Below are positions 9,487 to 18,085 of a stretch of 38,750 nt of DNA, piece after piece (position 1 is the stretch's first letter; each line of letters begins with the position of its first letter). The position numbers and the translations under genes are program-made. The notes below the pieces were generated by a model. The model did no database searches. It was not told where the DNA came from and worked only from the letters and a program-made list of their open reading frames with translations. The stretch covers positions 1 to 38,750 of the forward strand of contig JAJRQF010000108.1 in assembly GCA_024280375.1 (NCBI GenBank), written 5' to 3'. Source of the DNA: Alphaproteobacteria bacterium (lineage in GTDB: Bacteria > Pseudomonadota > Alphaproteobacteria > Rhizobiales > Rhizobiaceae).

Positions 9487-9512
9487 TGAGGAAAGGGATG
9501 ACCCTTTCCTCA
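9487..9512 (-). promoter_or_regulatory. Intra-operon hairpin between binding-protein and ATPase genes
   Basis: An 11-base-pair perfect stem (arms 9487-9497 and 9502-9512, gaggaaaggg core) with a four-base loop lies just after the stop of the substrate-binding protein and before the ATPase. There is no T-run after it on the minus strand, so it looks less like a full terminator than a 3' stabilising or attenuating element. Such structures commonly raise binding-protein levels above those of the membrane parts in ABC operons. Confidence 0.6.
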
Positions 9513-9529
9513 CTTTGAACCATCACAAG

Positions 9530-10561
9530 TTAAAGCTTGTAACTTCCGTCTTTGTTCTTCCATTCGTCGAGGTTATCTTTGTTAACATCAACCCACGCAG
9601 AACCGTATACAATTGGTACTCCGTGTTTGTTCTTGCGAATGGTGACATTTTCATATCCCGGAATTCCGAGATCCATGCCTTCCTTGATTTCCTCACCCTT
9701 CAAAAGCATCAGGGCGAGTTTTGCTGTGCCATATCCGGCATCAGCAGGAACCCAAAAATGAATGGAAACGGCAGCGCCACTTTCAATGTAATCACCGGCA
9801 ACTGATGGCAAGCAGGTTCCGAATGCGGCAACAGTGCCAATCAGTCCTTTTTCTTCAATTGCAGCAGCTGCACCCGGGACCGTGCTCATCGCACTGCCCA
9901 TAATAGCTTTCAGCTTGGGGTAAGTTTTGAGTAACTCCAATGTACGCTCCTGCGCAACCTGCTGGTTCTCCTGATCTTCAACACGGTTGGTTGCCGTTTT
10001 CAGGCCGGGGTATTTTTCTTTAGCCTGAGCAAGCTCGCCATCCACCCACTGATTATGAGTAGGAGAGGTCAGATGCCCAACAAATGGCTGCCATTCGCCG
10101 GCGCCCTTCATCCACTTTGCCATAACATCAAGCATGTGACGTCCGTAAGCATCATTATCAAATGCTTCCAGGTCGTAGCTGACCTGCCGCTGGCCAGAGG
10201 ATTCGTGGGTGAACGTCAAAATGCCTGCAGCATTTGCTTTTTTAAAAGCGGGCACAAGTGCTTCAGGGTCAATCGGCACGACAATAATCGCATCAACACC
10301 CTTGGCAATCAGATCATTGACCAGCGCAACCTGCGCTGCCGGATCGGGTGTTTGTGGCCCAACCTGATAGGCATTTACTTCCTCAAACTCTTTGTTGAAG
10401 CGCGCAATGCCGGTTCGCATGTTATCGAACCAGGCAATGCCTTCACCCTTTGACACAAGCACAATTTCAAACTTTTTGGCCGCAAATGTTTGGCTGCTGA
10501 ATGCAAGCATTATGCCTATGATCAACGTAAATTTTAGCAATAGTTTAGCGATGGTTTTCAT
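9530..10561 (-). CDS. Sugar ABC transporter periplasmic substrate-binding protein
   Basis: This encodes 343 residues. ATG 10561 is chosen because gggaggaag stands five bases upstream; an in-frame ATG at 10576 overlaps that site. A Sec signal peptide (MKTIAKLLLKFTLIIGIMLAF...) is probably cut after SSQTFA. The mature part is a periplasmic binding protein of the ribose/autoinducer-2 group: VNDLIAKGVDAIIVVPIDPEALVPAFKKANAAGI, then YGRHMLDVMAKWM and a hinge near GYGTAKLALMLLKGEEI. It is the first gene of the operon and should capture the substrate. The ligand is not deducible; the DhaK/DhaL genes suggest a small polyol, ketose or a sugar yielding one. Confidence 0.92.
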   Translation of the reverse strand: MKTIAKLLLKFTLIIGIMLAFSSQTFAAKKFEIVLVSKGEGIAWFDNMRTGIARFNKEFEEVNAYQVGPQTPDPAAQVALVNDLIAKGVDAIIVVPIDPEALVPAFKKANAAGILTFTHESSGQRQVSYDLEAFDNDAYGRHMLDVMAKWMKGAGEWQPFVGHLTSPTHNQWVDGELAQAKEKYPGLKTATNRVEDQENQQVAQERTLELLKTYPKLKAIMGSAMSTVPGAAAAIEEKGLIGTVAAFGTCLPSVAGDYIESGAAVSIHFWVPADAGYGTAKLALMLLKGEEIKEGMDLGIPGYENVTIRKNKHGVPIVYGSAWVDVNKDNLDEWKNKDGSYKL

Positions 10562-10999
10562 TAATCTTCCTCCCATGTTTTCATTTTATTGCCGCATTTC
10601 TGCGGTTCTTTCTAATGTTTACACCGATAGAGTGACTGCAATATTCTTACATGTCAATAAAATTAGTAAATAATCACATAAGTTTAGTAAAGTTTAGTAA
10701 AGCCGGCCGTTTTAAACATCTTTATCAAATGACCATTATAAAAGTTGCCTGAACGGGTATGTTGAGCGACCGCCCTCTTTAATTCCAAGGGGGTTTTTCC
10801 TACCTAATACTGAAGATTATCGACGCAGATTGCAGGCGCCGCTGATGTCAGGCAATCAGCTCAAATGCGTCCATTGGAACATAAGTGATATCGCGCATAA
10901 GCCTATGAAGAGTGGGCTGCATTCGATCAATAACCACAAATCTGGTCATCGGATGGCTTTTGGATTTATGACATTATTATACCCGGAATTCAGGTATCG
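10562..10999. promoter_or_regulatory. Intergenic leader and promoter region of the ABC-DhaKL operon
   Basis: This 438-base gap separates the MATE gene end from the binding-protein start, both on the minus strand. It contains the phased TTAGTAAA repeats described separately. An 88-codon plus-strand frame at 10830-11096 runs into the MATE gene antisense and looks like chance. I see no convincing T-tailed terminator for the MATE gene, only a weak ATACC/GGTAT hairpin near 10980-10998. Confidence 0.5.
10663..10701. promoter_or_regulatory. Three helically phased TTAGTAAA repeats, candidate operators
   Basis: TTAGTAAA occurs at 10663-10670, 10684-10691 and 10694-10701, that is with offsets of 21 and 10 bases, close to whole turns of B-DNA. 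The last two are exact 10-base tandem copies of GTTTAGTAAA, and each TTTAGTAAA is itself an almost perfect dyad. They lie about 100-140 bases upstream of the binding-protein start, the expected place for control of this operon, perhaps by the LacI-family protein. Confidence 0.45.
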
Positions 11000-12349
11000 T
11001 CATCCAAACACTTTTTTCAGGTTGATTTTCATGCGCCACCAGAGCGTTATACCGCGCAGGCCCAAAAACACTTGCAACGCAAGCCATAGGCCATGATTGC
11101 CCCAATAGGGAACGGCAATCCATATGGTGAAAAGAAAGGCGGCCAAAGATAGCAACATCATATTGCGCATATCGGCTGACCAGGTTGCGCCGATAAAGAC
11201 ACCATCCATTTGAAATGCCATAACGCCGACCAAAGCCGTAATTGCCGCCCATGGCAGGTAAATCCGTGCCTCTGCACGCACCGCCTCGTTGACTGTCAAT
11301 AAATCAACAAGGCTTGGCCCCGCCAGCAAAAACACAAGTGTCAGCCCGCCGGCCAAAATCAACCCGCTAACGGTAGCAAGCTTAACCGAGCGGTCAAAGG
11401 CGGGGCGATAATGTGCGCCAATTGCCCGGCCAACCAATTGCTCGGCAGCGGTTGCAAAACCATCAAGAAAATAGCCACTGATGTAGAAAAAATGCATCAA
11501 GATTGCGTTGGATGCGAGTGTTAGCTCACCCAGCCGCGCACCGGCTCCGGTAAACCATGCAAAGGCCAGAAGCAGGCAAAATGAGCGGATCATGATATCG
11601 CGATTGACCGACATCAGCGCCAGTAATTTTGCCCGATCTTTTAAAGCCGTAATGATTTTCAGGTTTTTGAAACTGAAATGGCGGTTGATAATAAACAGCC
11701 CGAATATAACCGCGAGCCCCTCGCCCAATACAGTTGCCCAGGCAACACCCTCAATGCCCAGTTCCAGCACAAGGCCCAGATATATGGAAAATACGATATT
11801 GATACCATTGAGGAATATCTGGATGACAAGCCCCTGCCCGGCTTTGCCAAGACCAAGCAGCCAGCCAAGAATGACATAATTTGCCATGGCAAACGGTGTT
11901 GCATAGAGCCGGATTAGAAAATATGTGCGCGTGGCTTTTTCCACATCTGCTGATGGTTTTATCCAACCTAATCCGATGTCCAGCACCATTGGGCCGACAA
12001 ACATAACTCCAATACCGCAGGCAAGTGCCACCGCCATTGCGCGGATGAAGATTTTTTGCTGTTCAGCATTATCATCGCGCCCCAGTGCCTGCGCCACCAG
12101 GCCAGTGGTGCTGGAACGCAGAAAATTAAATGTCGACAAAATCACATCAAACAGCACCGCGCCAACCGCCAACCCGCCAAGGGCGGCCGCATTGCCCAAT
12201 TGGCCAATCACCGCTGTATCAACCAACCCCAGCAGAGGGGTTGTCATATAGGCAATCGTCATCGGCCAGGCGATGGCAAATACCGCTGCAAATGACACGG
12301 TAAATGGCCGCGATACGGGTGCGGCACCGGTAAATTCCGGGTCTTTCAT
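11000..12349 (-). CDS. MATE family efflux transporter, DinF type
   Basis: This encodes 449 residues with about twelve membrane segments. The N-terminal motif AIAWPMTIAYMTTPLLGLVDTAVIGQLG is typical of the DinF branch of cation-coupled multidrug and toxic compound exporters. The second half repeats the pattern (FYISGYFLDGFATAAEQLVGRAIGAHYR). ATG 12349, with AAGG eight bases upstream, is preferred. A TTG at 12421 overlapping the previous stop gives a 473-residue form whose extra N-terminus is unlike the family. It follows the DUF3429 gene closely, probably in one transcript. The substrate is unknown. Confidence 0.9.
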   Translation of the reverse strand: MKDPEFTGAAPVSRPFTVSFAAVFAIAWPMTIAYMTTPLLGLVDTAVIGQLGNAAALGGLAVGAVLFDVILSTFNFLRSSTTGLVAQALGRDDNAEQQKIFIRAMAVALACGIGVMFVGPMVLDIGLGWIKPSADVEKATRTYFLIRLYATPFAMANYVILGWLLGLGKAGQGLVIQIFLNGINIVFSIYLGLVLELGIEGVAWATVLGEGLAVIFGLFIINRHFSFKNLKIITALKDRAKLLALMSVNRDIMIRSFCLLLAFAWFTGAGARLGELTLASNAILMHFFYISGYFLDGFATAAEQLVGRAIGAHYRPAFDRSVKLATVSGLILAGGLTLVFLLAGPSLVDLLTVNEAVRAEARIYLPWAAITALVGVMAFQMDGVFIGATWSADMRNMMLLSLAAFLFTIWIAVPYWGNHGLWLALQVFLGLRGITLWWRMKINLKKVFG

Positions 12350-12417
12350 CGCGATTACCTTGGTGAATTGCTTTTTGGATTGATAAATCTGGATGCTGAT
12401 CAAAGAATCAGCATTGG

Positions 12418-12900
12418 TCAAGCCGTAGCATACATGGTGATTGCCAGTAACAGAATAACTACAAGCGTTAAGGTCAATCTAATCTTCGAGAACCAGAGGG
12501 GCAAATTACCATTATGTGCGGAAAAATTGTCCCATGCGCCCTGACCGGCAAAGCCTACAATAAGCAGGGCAAAGCAAAGGGGTTCGGCAATAAAAACAGC
12601 CGACCATCCAATTAATGGCGCTGACAACGACATTATAAGCGGTTTGCTTGCCGGGCGTTCATTTTCCGCCCCCAAAACAATGCCCCAATGAATGCCACCA
12701 AGAAACGATAAAACGATTGCTGAATAAACTTTGTATGCATCAATCAGTGAAGCTGAAATGCTCGAATGACCACCGAAGAGCACAATGGTTACGGTTAAAA
12801 TAATCACCGGCAAAGCACCAATAATTACAATTATCCATACAAGCTTTTGATTTGAGTTCTCTAATGAACCCGTAATTGTGCCGTCAGTTTCATTGGTCAT
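12418..12900 (-). CDS. DUF3429 family integral membrane protein
   Basis: This encodes 160 residues from ATG 12900 (AAGGG ten bases upstream); a longer frame opens at 12945. Four to five hydrophobic helices are visible: WIIVIIGALPVIILTVTIVL, YSAIVLSFLGGIHWGIVL, PLIGWSAVFIAEPLCFALLIVGF and LTLTLVVILLLAITMYA. The conserved FLGGIHWG is the hallmark of DUF3429. The function is unknown. It lies directly upstream of the MATE gene, so the two are probably co-transcribed. Confidence 0.8.
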   Translation of the reverse strand: MTNETDGTITGSLENSNQKLVWIIVIIGALPVIILTVTIVLFGGHSSISASLIDAYKVYSAIVLSFLGGIHWGIVLGAENERPASKPLIMSLSAPLIGWSAVFIAEPLCFALLIVGFAGQGAWDNFSAHNGNLPLWFSKIRLTLTLVVILLLAITMYATA

Positions 12901-12990
12901 TTTCAATACCCTTGGCTCAATACCCCTTGGGTCACAACCAATCACAATTGTTCAGGCAGGAACCCCACCAAGAACCCCAGGGCAAAACCC

Positions 12991-15900
12991 CTAGATATTT
13001 GTGCCCTTTAGCACCTTGACCAGTTCTGCATTAATCGTACCGGTTGGCGAAAGCCCCGATTTGCGCTGGAAGCTCACAATTGCCCTTCGGGTTTTTGGAC
13101 CCATTTTGCCATCGGGAGCGCCAACCTTATATCCAAGTTTGTTCAACAACATCTGGGTTTGCGTTATAATTTCCTTGACGCTCAATGAGGCGTTTTGAAC
13201 TTTGACCTTACCGCGCCATTGTTCTGGGATCACGACTTGATTGGCACTTGCCTCAAGCTTTTGCGGGCGCCAGTTTCGAACTACGAGCCGGGCTTTCTCC
13301 AGCGCCTTTGGATCCATGACATTGGCAACTTCATCCCGTTTCTTGGCCGCATCCGTGTCTCCGGTTTTTGCAGCCAATGCGAACCATTTATAGGATTCCG
13401 CAAGATCCTGTTTTACGCCCATGCCTTGGCCGTGAAGAATACCGAGATTGAACTGGCTATCTTTGACGCCGTAATTTGCAGCCCTTGTGAACCAGGACAA
13501 AGCCTTGTCCATATTCGGGTCACCCTTGGTGCCCATAGCACTGATCACCGCCAAATTGTGCATGGCCCGTGCATTGCCCTGTTCGGCGGCGCGGGCGTAC
13601 CAATTCATTGCAGCACCCAAATCTCTTTTTACACCAAGGCCTTTTTCATAAAGGCTGCCCAGACGATATTGAGCCGGCGCAAATTCGCCTGCTGCGGCTC
13701 GTTCATACCATTTTGCCGCCTCGGCAAAATTGCGTTTTACATCAGTACCAGTTGTGTATCGCAGCGCGACTTCGTGTTGAGCACGTACATCACCCTTTGC
13801 CGCGGCCTGCCGTAATTCAATTGGCCCCAGACCTGAGGGCGGCATTTGTGAGGCGGTGCCCATTTCGTAGATTGAGCCGGCTGACATTTTGGTTTTGGCA
13901 GCATCAGTTGTATCAACCCCAGTTGCCATTGCCATTTCGGCATCAGAATTGGTTCTTGCGGTAAACTTGTCGCTCACCTTAGGCATCGACCCGGTGGTAA
14001 ATCCGCTTGTGGACTCAAAGGTCATTTCTTCTTTGGTAGGCGATCGGTCGCCGCTGCTTGCCTTGGCTGAAGGAGCCATAGCGGCCTTTTCAGGCATTGT
14101 ATTTGGAACAGCAGTGCGAACATTTGGGACAGGAGCTGATGCTGGGTGAGGCGCTGCATGATCATTACTGGCAACAAGAGTGTCTGCAGAATTATCAAAA
14201 CCTGCATTCATTGGTTTATCAACAGCCATCGGATTAACCGCAACCACAGCTGTATCACCACTATTACCAAACAAAACCCGACTACCAGCGAAAGCAATCA
14301 CGGCCACTAAAACGGCTGCTGCGGCAATGATAATGGGTTTGCGGGGAATTTTCCTCGTTTCTTTAGGATTGGTTCCCAGTTCAGCTGTACCTGCAATATC
14401 AGCTTTTACAGATTTTACTTCGGAAACCGCCGCCTGAGCGGCTCGCCGGGCTGCGGCGACAAAATCTGTTTTCTCACCGGTAAACTGCGAACTTGAGCCA
14501 TTTCCTGCCAAATTGTCAGTTGCCCGCTTAACAAGCGCTGGAATATCCGGCGCAAGGGTTCCCGGCTCCAGTGGTCGATGGTCTTCTGTGCTGACTGTCC
14601 CATCTGGCTGCAAATCTGCAGTTGGATCAATCGATGGGGCCTTGCCAACTTTCGCGCGCGGAGACGGGTCAACCTGAACACTCATGGCATCAATATTGGC
14701 AGACATATCAGATTTGATTGCATATGTGTCATCGGAAACTGGAGAGGCTCCAACAAATCTGGATGCGGCAATGCTTGCTTTTCCAGTTGCAGGCTTTGCA
14801 GCATTTCCAGTTGCAGGCTTTGCTGCGGTATTTTTTGGCTCCAACGGCTGGTGTTTAAGCAGATTTTCGATCGAACCAAGGCGCCCAACCATACCATTTA
14901 ATGTTACCTGCACGTTATCAATCGAATCAATTGTCCGCGATTCCGTCTGACTGGCAGCGGTGTGTAAGGCACGCAAATCTTCCGCAAGTGCATTGATCAA
15001 CTCGCCGGAAAACCCCTGGTCTCCCATCATTTCAACAGCCGATTGCGCCGCCTTTGAAGCCGCCTCGAGTGTAAAATCGTGGCTGGAGCCAAGATTTTGT
15101 TCAATTGCGCCCAAGCGCGAGTTTACTTCTCCAAGATCAACATTTGCAGTACCCGCTGCCCCTAGCTTTGACGCAATATCTGCAATTTGTGTTTCGAGAT
15201 TTTGCAGTTGATTATCTGTGGAACTTCCGCTGATCGCATTATCAAGACGGTCTGCCAATTGCTGCAATTGATATTCAATTTGTGATGTGTCGGGCACAAC
15301 TGTCACAGGAACAGGATTGGCACTATTGCCATTTGCAGCAGCTATTGCAAAAGAACCAAAATTCTCCGTTAAGCCATCAATCCGCGAGGCCAATTCAGAT
15401 AGCTGGTCTTCACCCTGGCGCTTTTGCGTTGCACCTGTATCCAGTTTTCTAGCAAGTTCTTTTAGTTGATTTTCAATTTCACTTGAAACCGCCGGGTCCG
15501 GCACCGCTGCAACGTTTTGAATACGGGTGCCCATAGTTTCAAGATTACCAGAAAGAATTTCAATCCGGTTGGCCAATTGAGCAAATTGCTCATCATCATT
15601 TTTGCGAACCACGGTTTCAACACCCTGAGCCAGAGCCGCAAGCTGACCTTCAAGCCGGTTAATTGCATCATTGTCGGGCGCCGTTTGTTTTGACTCATTC
15701 ACAGACACGGCAACAATTGCGCGGGTAATCTCGTCAAGTCTTGCCTCAATCGCTTTAAGCTCAACGCCGCTATCAGGTTGCGGCTCTTTCCTTGATGCAA
15801 GCGTTTCAACAGAATTGACCAAAGCCTGCAGGCGTTGGTCAAGTTTTTCTACTACTTCTGCATTGGATTGCTTGTCAACAAGTTGGCTGAGCGCATCAAT

Positions 15901-16758
15901 CCGGCTCATCAGCACGGCGGTATTATCCGTCGCGGTATTTGAACTGATAAGGTCGAGCCGATGCTTAATCTCAGCAAACTCTGCAGGGTCAATAGGGTTT
16001 AGATTGCCCGATAATTGATCAAGGCGCATGGTGAGATCATTAATACCGCTGTTAAAATCCTCATGACGCACGGACGCGCCGAGAGACAGGCGCAGCTCGT
16101 CCAGATCCTGATGCAATGCATCAAAGGCTGCCGGATCAAACCGGGGGGCCTGCTGTAGCTCTCTAATTCCCTGGGTAATCCGATCAAGCTCATCGGTTGA
16201 TGAACTTTTATCCCAGTGCTGCGAAACCGATCGATTGATCCCGTTTATTTCGCCAGCAAGTTCGGTGCGAAGCGCATCGATTTGTTTGCTCAGCTCTTGA
16301 ATTTCACCTGTAACTGATTGCCCGACAGGCCCATTAATAAGTGGATTGTGCCCGTTCAATCCTGGTACTTGCACGCCCCGTTGCACCTGCCCGATTGGAT
16401 GAATATTGGTGGCATCGTTTAAAATTCTTTTGCGTTCGGCAATTTCCGCCAGGGGGTTATTTCCGCCCAAACCTGCCGGCCATGATGCTGCCTTTGATTG
16501 AGGTGATTTATCACTTTGTGCAGTCAGGCCGCCGGTCATTTCCCTGACGCGGCGCTCCAGCTCGGCAAATTGACTGCCGCTATCATCTTGATTGCGCGCG
16601 GAATTCCCCAAATTACCGAGCTTGCGCTCAATAGCCTCAATAGATTTATTTAGTGATGCCAGCCGATCGCTGCCAGAAAGGGTTCGCCTTTCCAACAATG
16701 CGTCGAGGTGAGACAATGTAGTATTCATTCTTGCAAATTCCCCGAGAAAACCATGCAA
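12991..16758 (-). CDS. podJ: PodJ-like polar localisation factor with Sel1 repeats and peptidoglycan-binding domain
   Basis: This encodes 1255 residues, close to the Agrobacterium PodJ length. Residues 1 to about 640 are heptad-rich coiled coil (many LDQRLQAL and LADRLD-type repeats). A proline/alanine-rich linker follows, then one membrane segment at about 806-828 (IIIAAAAVLVAVIAFAG). The periplasmic part has four Sel1-like repeats (about 980-1130, e.g. AQYRLGSLYEKGLGVKRD) and a PG_binding_1 domain (about 1190-1250, LGYKVGAPDGKMGPKTRRAI). PodJ organises the cell pole and division proteins in alphaproteobacteria. ATG 16728 is an alternative start with GGGGA upstream. A small duplication (KPATGNA/KPATGKA) lies near residue 650. 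Confidence 0.88.
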   Translation of the reverse strand: MHGFLGEFARMNTTLSHLDALLERRTLSGSDRLASLNKSIEAIERKLGNLGNSARNQDDSGSQFAELERRVREMTGGLTAQSDKSPQSKAASWPAGLGGNNPLAEIAERKRILNDATNIHPIGQVQRGVQVPGLNGHNPLINGPVGQSVTGEIQELSKQIDALRTELAGEINGINRSVSQHWDKSSSTDELDRITQGIRELQQAPRFDPAAFDALHQDLDELRLSLGASVRHEDFNSGINDLTMRLDQLSGNLNPIDPAEFAEIKHRLDLISSNTATDNTAVLMSRIDALSQLVDKQSNAEVVEKLDQRLQALVNSVETLASRKEPQPDSGVELKAIEARLDEITRAIVAVSVNESKQTAPDNDAINRLEGQLAALAQGVETVVRKNDDEQFAQLANRIEILSGNLETMGTRIQNVAAVPDPAVSSEIENQLKELARKLDTGATQKRQGEDQLSELASRIDGLTENFGSFAIAAANGNSANPVPVTVVPDTSQIEYQLQQLADRLDNAISGSSTDNQLQNLETQIADIASKLGAAGTANVDLGEVNSRLGAIEQNLGSSHDFTLEAASKAAQSAVEMMGDQGFSGELINALAEDLRALHTAASQTESRTIDSIDNVQVTLNGMVGRLGSIENLLKHQPLEPKNTAAKPATGNAAKPATGKASIAASRFVGASPVSDDTYAIKSDMSANIDAMSVQVDPSPRAKVGKAPSIDPTADLQPDGTVSTEDHRPLEPGTLAPDIPALVKRATDNLAGNGSSSQFTGEKTDFVAAARRAAQAAVSEVKSVKADIAGTAELGTNPKETRKIPRKPIIIAAAAVLVAVIAFAGSRVLFGNSGDTAVVAVNPMAVDKPMNAGFDNSADTLVASNDHAAPHPASAPVPNVRTAVPNTMPEKAAMAPSAKASSGDRSPTKEEMTFESTSGFTTGSMPKVSDKFTARTNSDAEMAMATGVDTTDAAKTKMSAGSIYEMGTASQMPPSGLGPIELRQAAAKGDVRAQHEVALRYTTGTDVKRNFAEAAKWYERAAAGEFAPAQYRLGSLYEKGLGVKRDLGAAMNWYARAAEQGNARAMHNLAVISAMGTKGDPNMDKALSWFTRAANYGVKDSQFNLGILHGQGMGVKQDLAESYKWFALAAKTGDTDAAKKRDEVANVMDPKALEKARLVVRNWRPQKLEASANQVVIPEQWRGKVKVQNASLSVKEIITQTQMLLNKLGYKVGAPDGKMGPKTRRAIVSFQRKSGLSPTGTINAELVKVLKGTNI

Positions 16759-17255
16759 TTTTGGGCTATTGCCTGATTTGTTTTTCAGAACCGTTACTTT
16801 GTGTTTCTATTTTCCTGCAAATCTTACCTTCGATCACATATCGGGCAACTTCATCCAGGTTGCTACTAATGTTCAAGATTTCAGATTTGGCTTTTCGCTG
16901 ACTTTGTTGAGTTGCAATTTGTCGCTCAGGCTCAGAATTTCCATTATGGTTCATCATGACATTGGCCAACCCGTTCAAAATCCAACGCAATTCAAAAAAG
17001 TAACGATTGCTCGGGGTAATACTTCTACAATCATGGTAAACAAGGGGTTAACAAAGAGGCAAATTGGTTAACAATTTTACAACAATATAATGAATATTCG
17101 TGAAATGACGAATTATGACCTCCCAACATGAATATTGTAAAATTGGCCGACTAAGGCTTGAAGGTGCAGTGAAATTCGCATATCTTTCAGTTAGGGGTTG
17201 GCACATCAGTCATTGACTTGCGCCAAATATTAAAAAATTGCCGCCGGAGTTATAT
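16759..17255. other. Gene-poor region between podJ and the MerR gene
   Basis: This 497-base region holds the divergent promoters of podJ and the MerR gene. Two exact GGTTAACAA copies (17046-17054 and 17066-17074) are 20 bases apart; TTAAC is the half-site of the alphaproteobacterial cell-cycle regulator CtrA, but the full TTAA-N7-TTAA site is absent. A 74-codon minus-strand frame at 16766-16990 is polar, lacks a ribosome binding site and matches nothing I know, so I do not call it a gene. Confidence 0.4.
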
Positions 17256-17699
17256 ATGACTAGCAATAGCTCGTACTATTCAGACTTAGCCCACAAGCTA
17301 CCAGAACAAACAATGAGTGATACCGAACCCGCATACAGGATCGGACATTTAGCCCGCGAATTTAATGTCACATTGAGGACATTGCGGTTTTATGAAGACA
17401 AAGGTCTGCTCACTCCTAAAAGAGTTGGCACGACGCGCCTTTACAGCAATTGTGACCGTACCCGATTGGGACTGATATTGTTTAGCAAGCAAATCGGGTT
17501 TTCATTAATCGAAATTCGAGAAATTCTCGAAAGTTATGATGCCAACAAACATTTGAAAAGCCCGATGGCGTCATCGAAAGCCCGCTTTGAAAAAAAGCTG
17601 GTTACTCTGAAAGCTCAGCGCGCTGATATTGATGAGGCGATTAACGAACTTTCGACCCAGCTGAATTCTGACAGCGGTATGTTTTCTGAAAATGATTGA
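17256..17699 (+). CDS. MerR-family transcriptional regulator
   Basis: This encodes 147 residues. ATG 17256 has GGAG six bases upstream; a shorter start is ATG 17313, just before the domain. The MerR winged helix reads YRIGHLAREFNVTLRTLRFYEDKGLLTPKRVGTTRLYS, followed by an effector-side coiled coil (RFEKKLVTLKAQRADIDEAINELSTQL). There are no cysteines arranged for metal binding, so it belongs with the short MerR proteins found near fatty-acid and acyl-CoA genes in alphaproteobacteria rather than with metal sensors. No neighbouring gene gives its target. A 16-base-pair hairpin follows the stop. Confidence 0.88.
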   Translation: MTSNSSYYSDLAHKLPEQTMSDTEPAYRIGHLAREFNVTLRTLRFYEDKGLLTPKRVGTTRLYSNCDRTRLGLILFSKQIGFSLIEIREILESYDANKHLKSPMASSKARFEKKLVTLKAQRADIDEAINELSTQLNSDSGMFSEND

Positions 17700-17707
17700 T
17701 CAGACTT

Positions 17708-17747
17708 AGGGGCTAGCCCGCAACTAAATAATTGCGGGTTAGCCTCT
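17708..17747 (+). terminator. Long hairpin after the MerR gene, no T-run
   Basis: Arms 17708-17723 and 17732-17747 pair over 16 positions (two G-T pairs) around the core CTAgCCCGCAA with an eight-base loop. It starts nine bases after the merR stop. The six bases after it are A, not T, so it is not a canonical intrinsic terminator on either strand; it may protect the transcript end. Confidence 0.5.
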
Positions 17748-17848
17748 AAAAAAGCACGGTCTTGAGAATTATCGCCAGTGCGTGGTGCTAACGTCTGGGA
17801 CAGTAAGCAGGCGCGAAAATGGCCCAATGCCACATCACGCCTTTTAAT

Positions 17849-18085
17849 TCAGCTTTTTACAATTACCGGAATGAGCAGATCGCCCCAGTTTCCATCGCCA
17901 CCGTGATGGCGGGCAGAGCGAACAAGTTCAACGCTGACGCCAACATCAACGGCGCGCATAACTGAATAATTCAAACGGTGAAGATCATTTGCCAGCGAAC
18001 GGATCGCAGATTGTTGTTCGTCGCTCATAGAAGAAGATTGTTCTTCGGCCCGCTCTTTGGGCTTGGCTACTGGAGAAGCGGTCAT
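17849..18085 (-). CDS. Small hypothetical protein, 78 residues
   Basis: I do not recognise the family. The start is well supported by AAAGGAC seven bases before ATG 18085. The N-terminus is polar and probably disordered (TASPVAKPKERAEEQSSSM). The rest looks folded: SLANDLHRLNYSVMRAVDVGVSVELVRSARHHGGDGNWGDLLIPVIV. There is no signal peptide or membrane helix. A TTTGTAAA element lies 29 bases upstream and the RamB-like regulator is transcribed divergently, so it may belong to that regulon. Good coding character and the ribosome binding site make it a likely real gene. Confidence 0.7.
   Translation of the reverse strand: MTASPVAKPKERAEEQSSSMSDEQQSAIRSLANDLHRLNYSVMRAVDVGVSVELVRSARHHGGDGNWGDLLIPVIVKS

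Noticed and set aside
10830-11096. 88-codon plus-strand frame
   Set aside because: It overlaps the MATE gene antisense, has no ribosome binding site and resembles no known protein.
16766-16990. 74-codon minus-strand frame upstream of podJ
   Set aside because: Polar composition, no ribosome binding site and no recognisable family; it could be a missing podJ N-terminus only if frameshifted, but PodJ is already full length.
17708-17753. Canonical intrinsic terminator after merR
   Set aside because: The stem is strong, but the tail on the transcribed strand is A-rich rather than U-rich, so only a weaker call is made.
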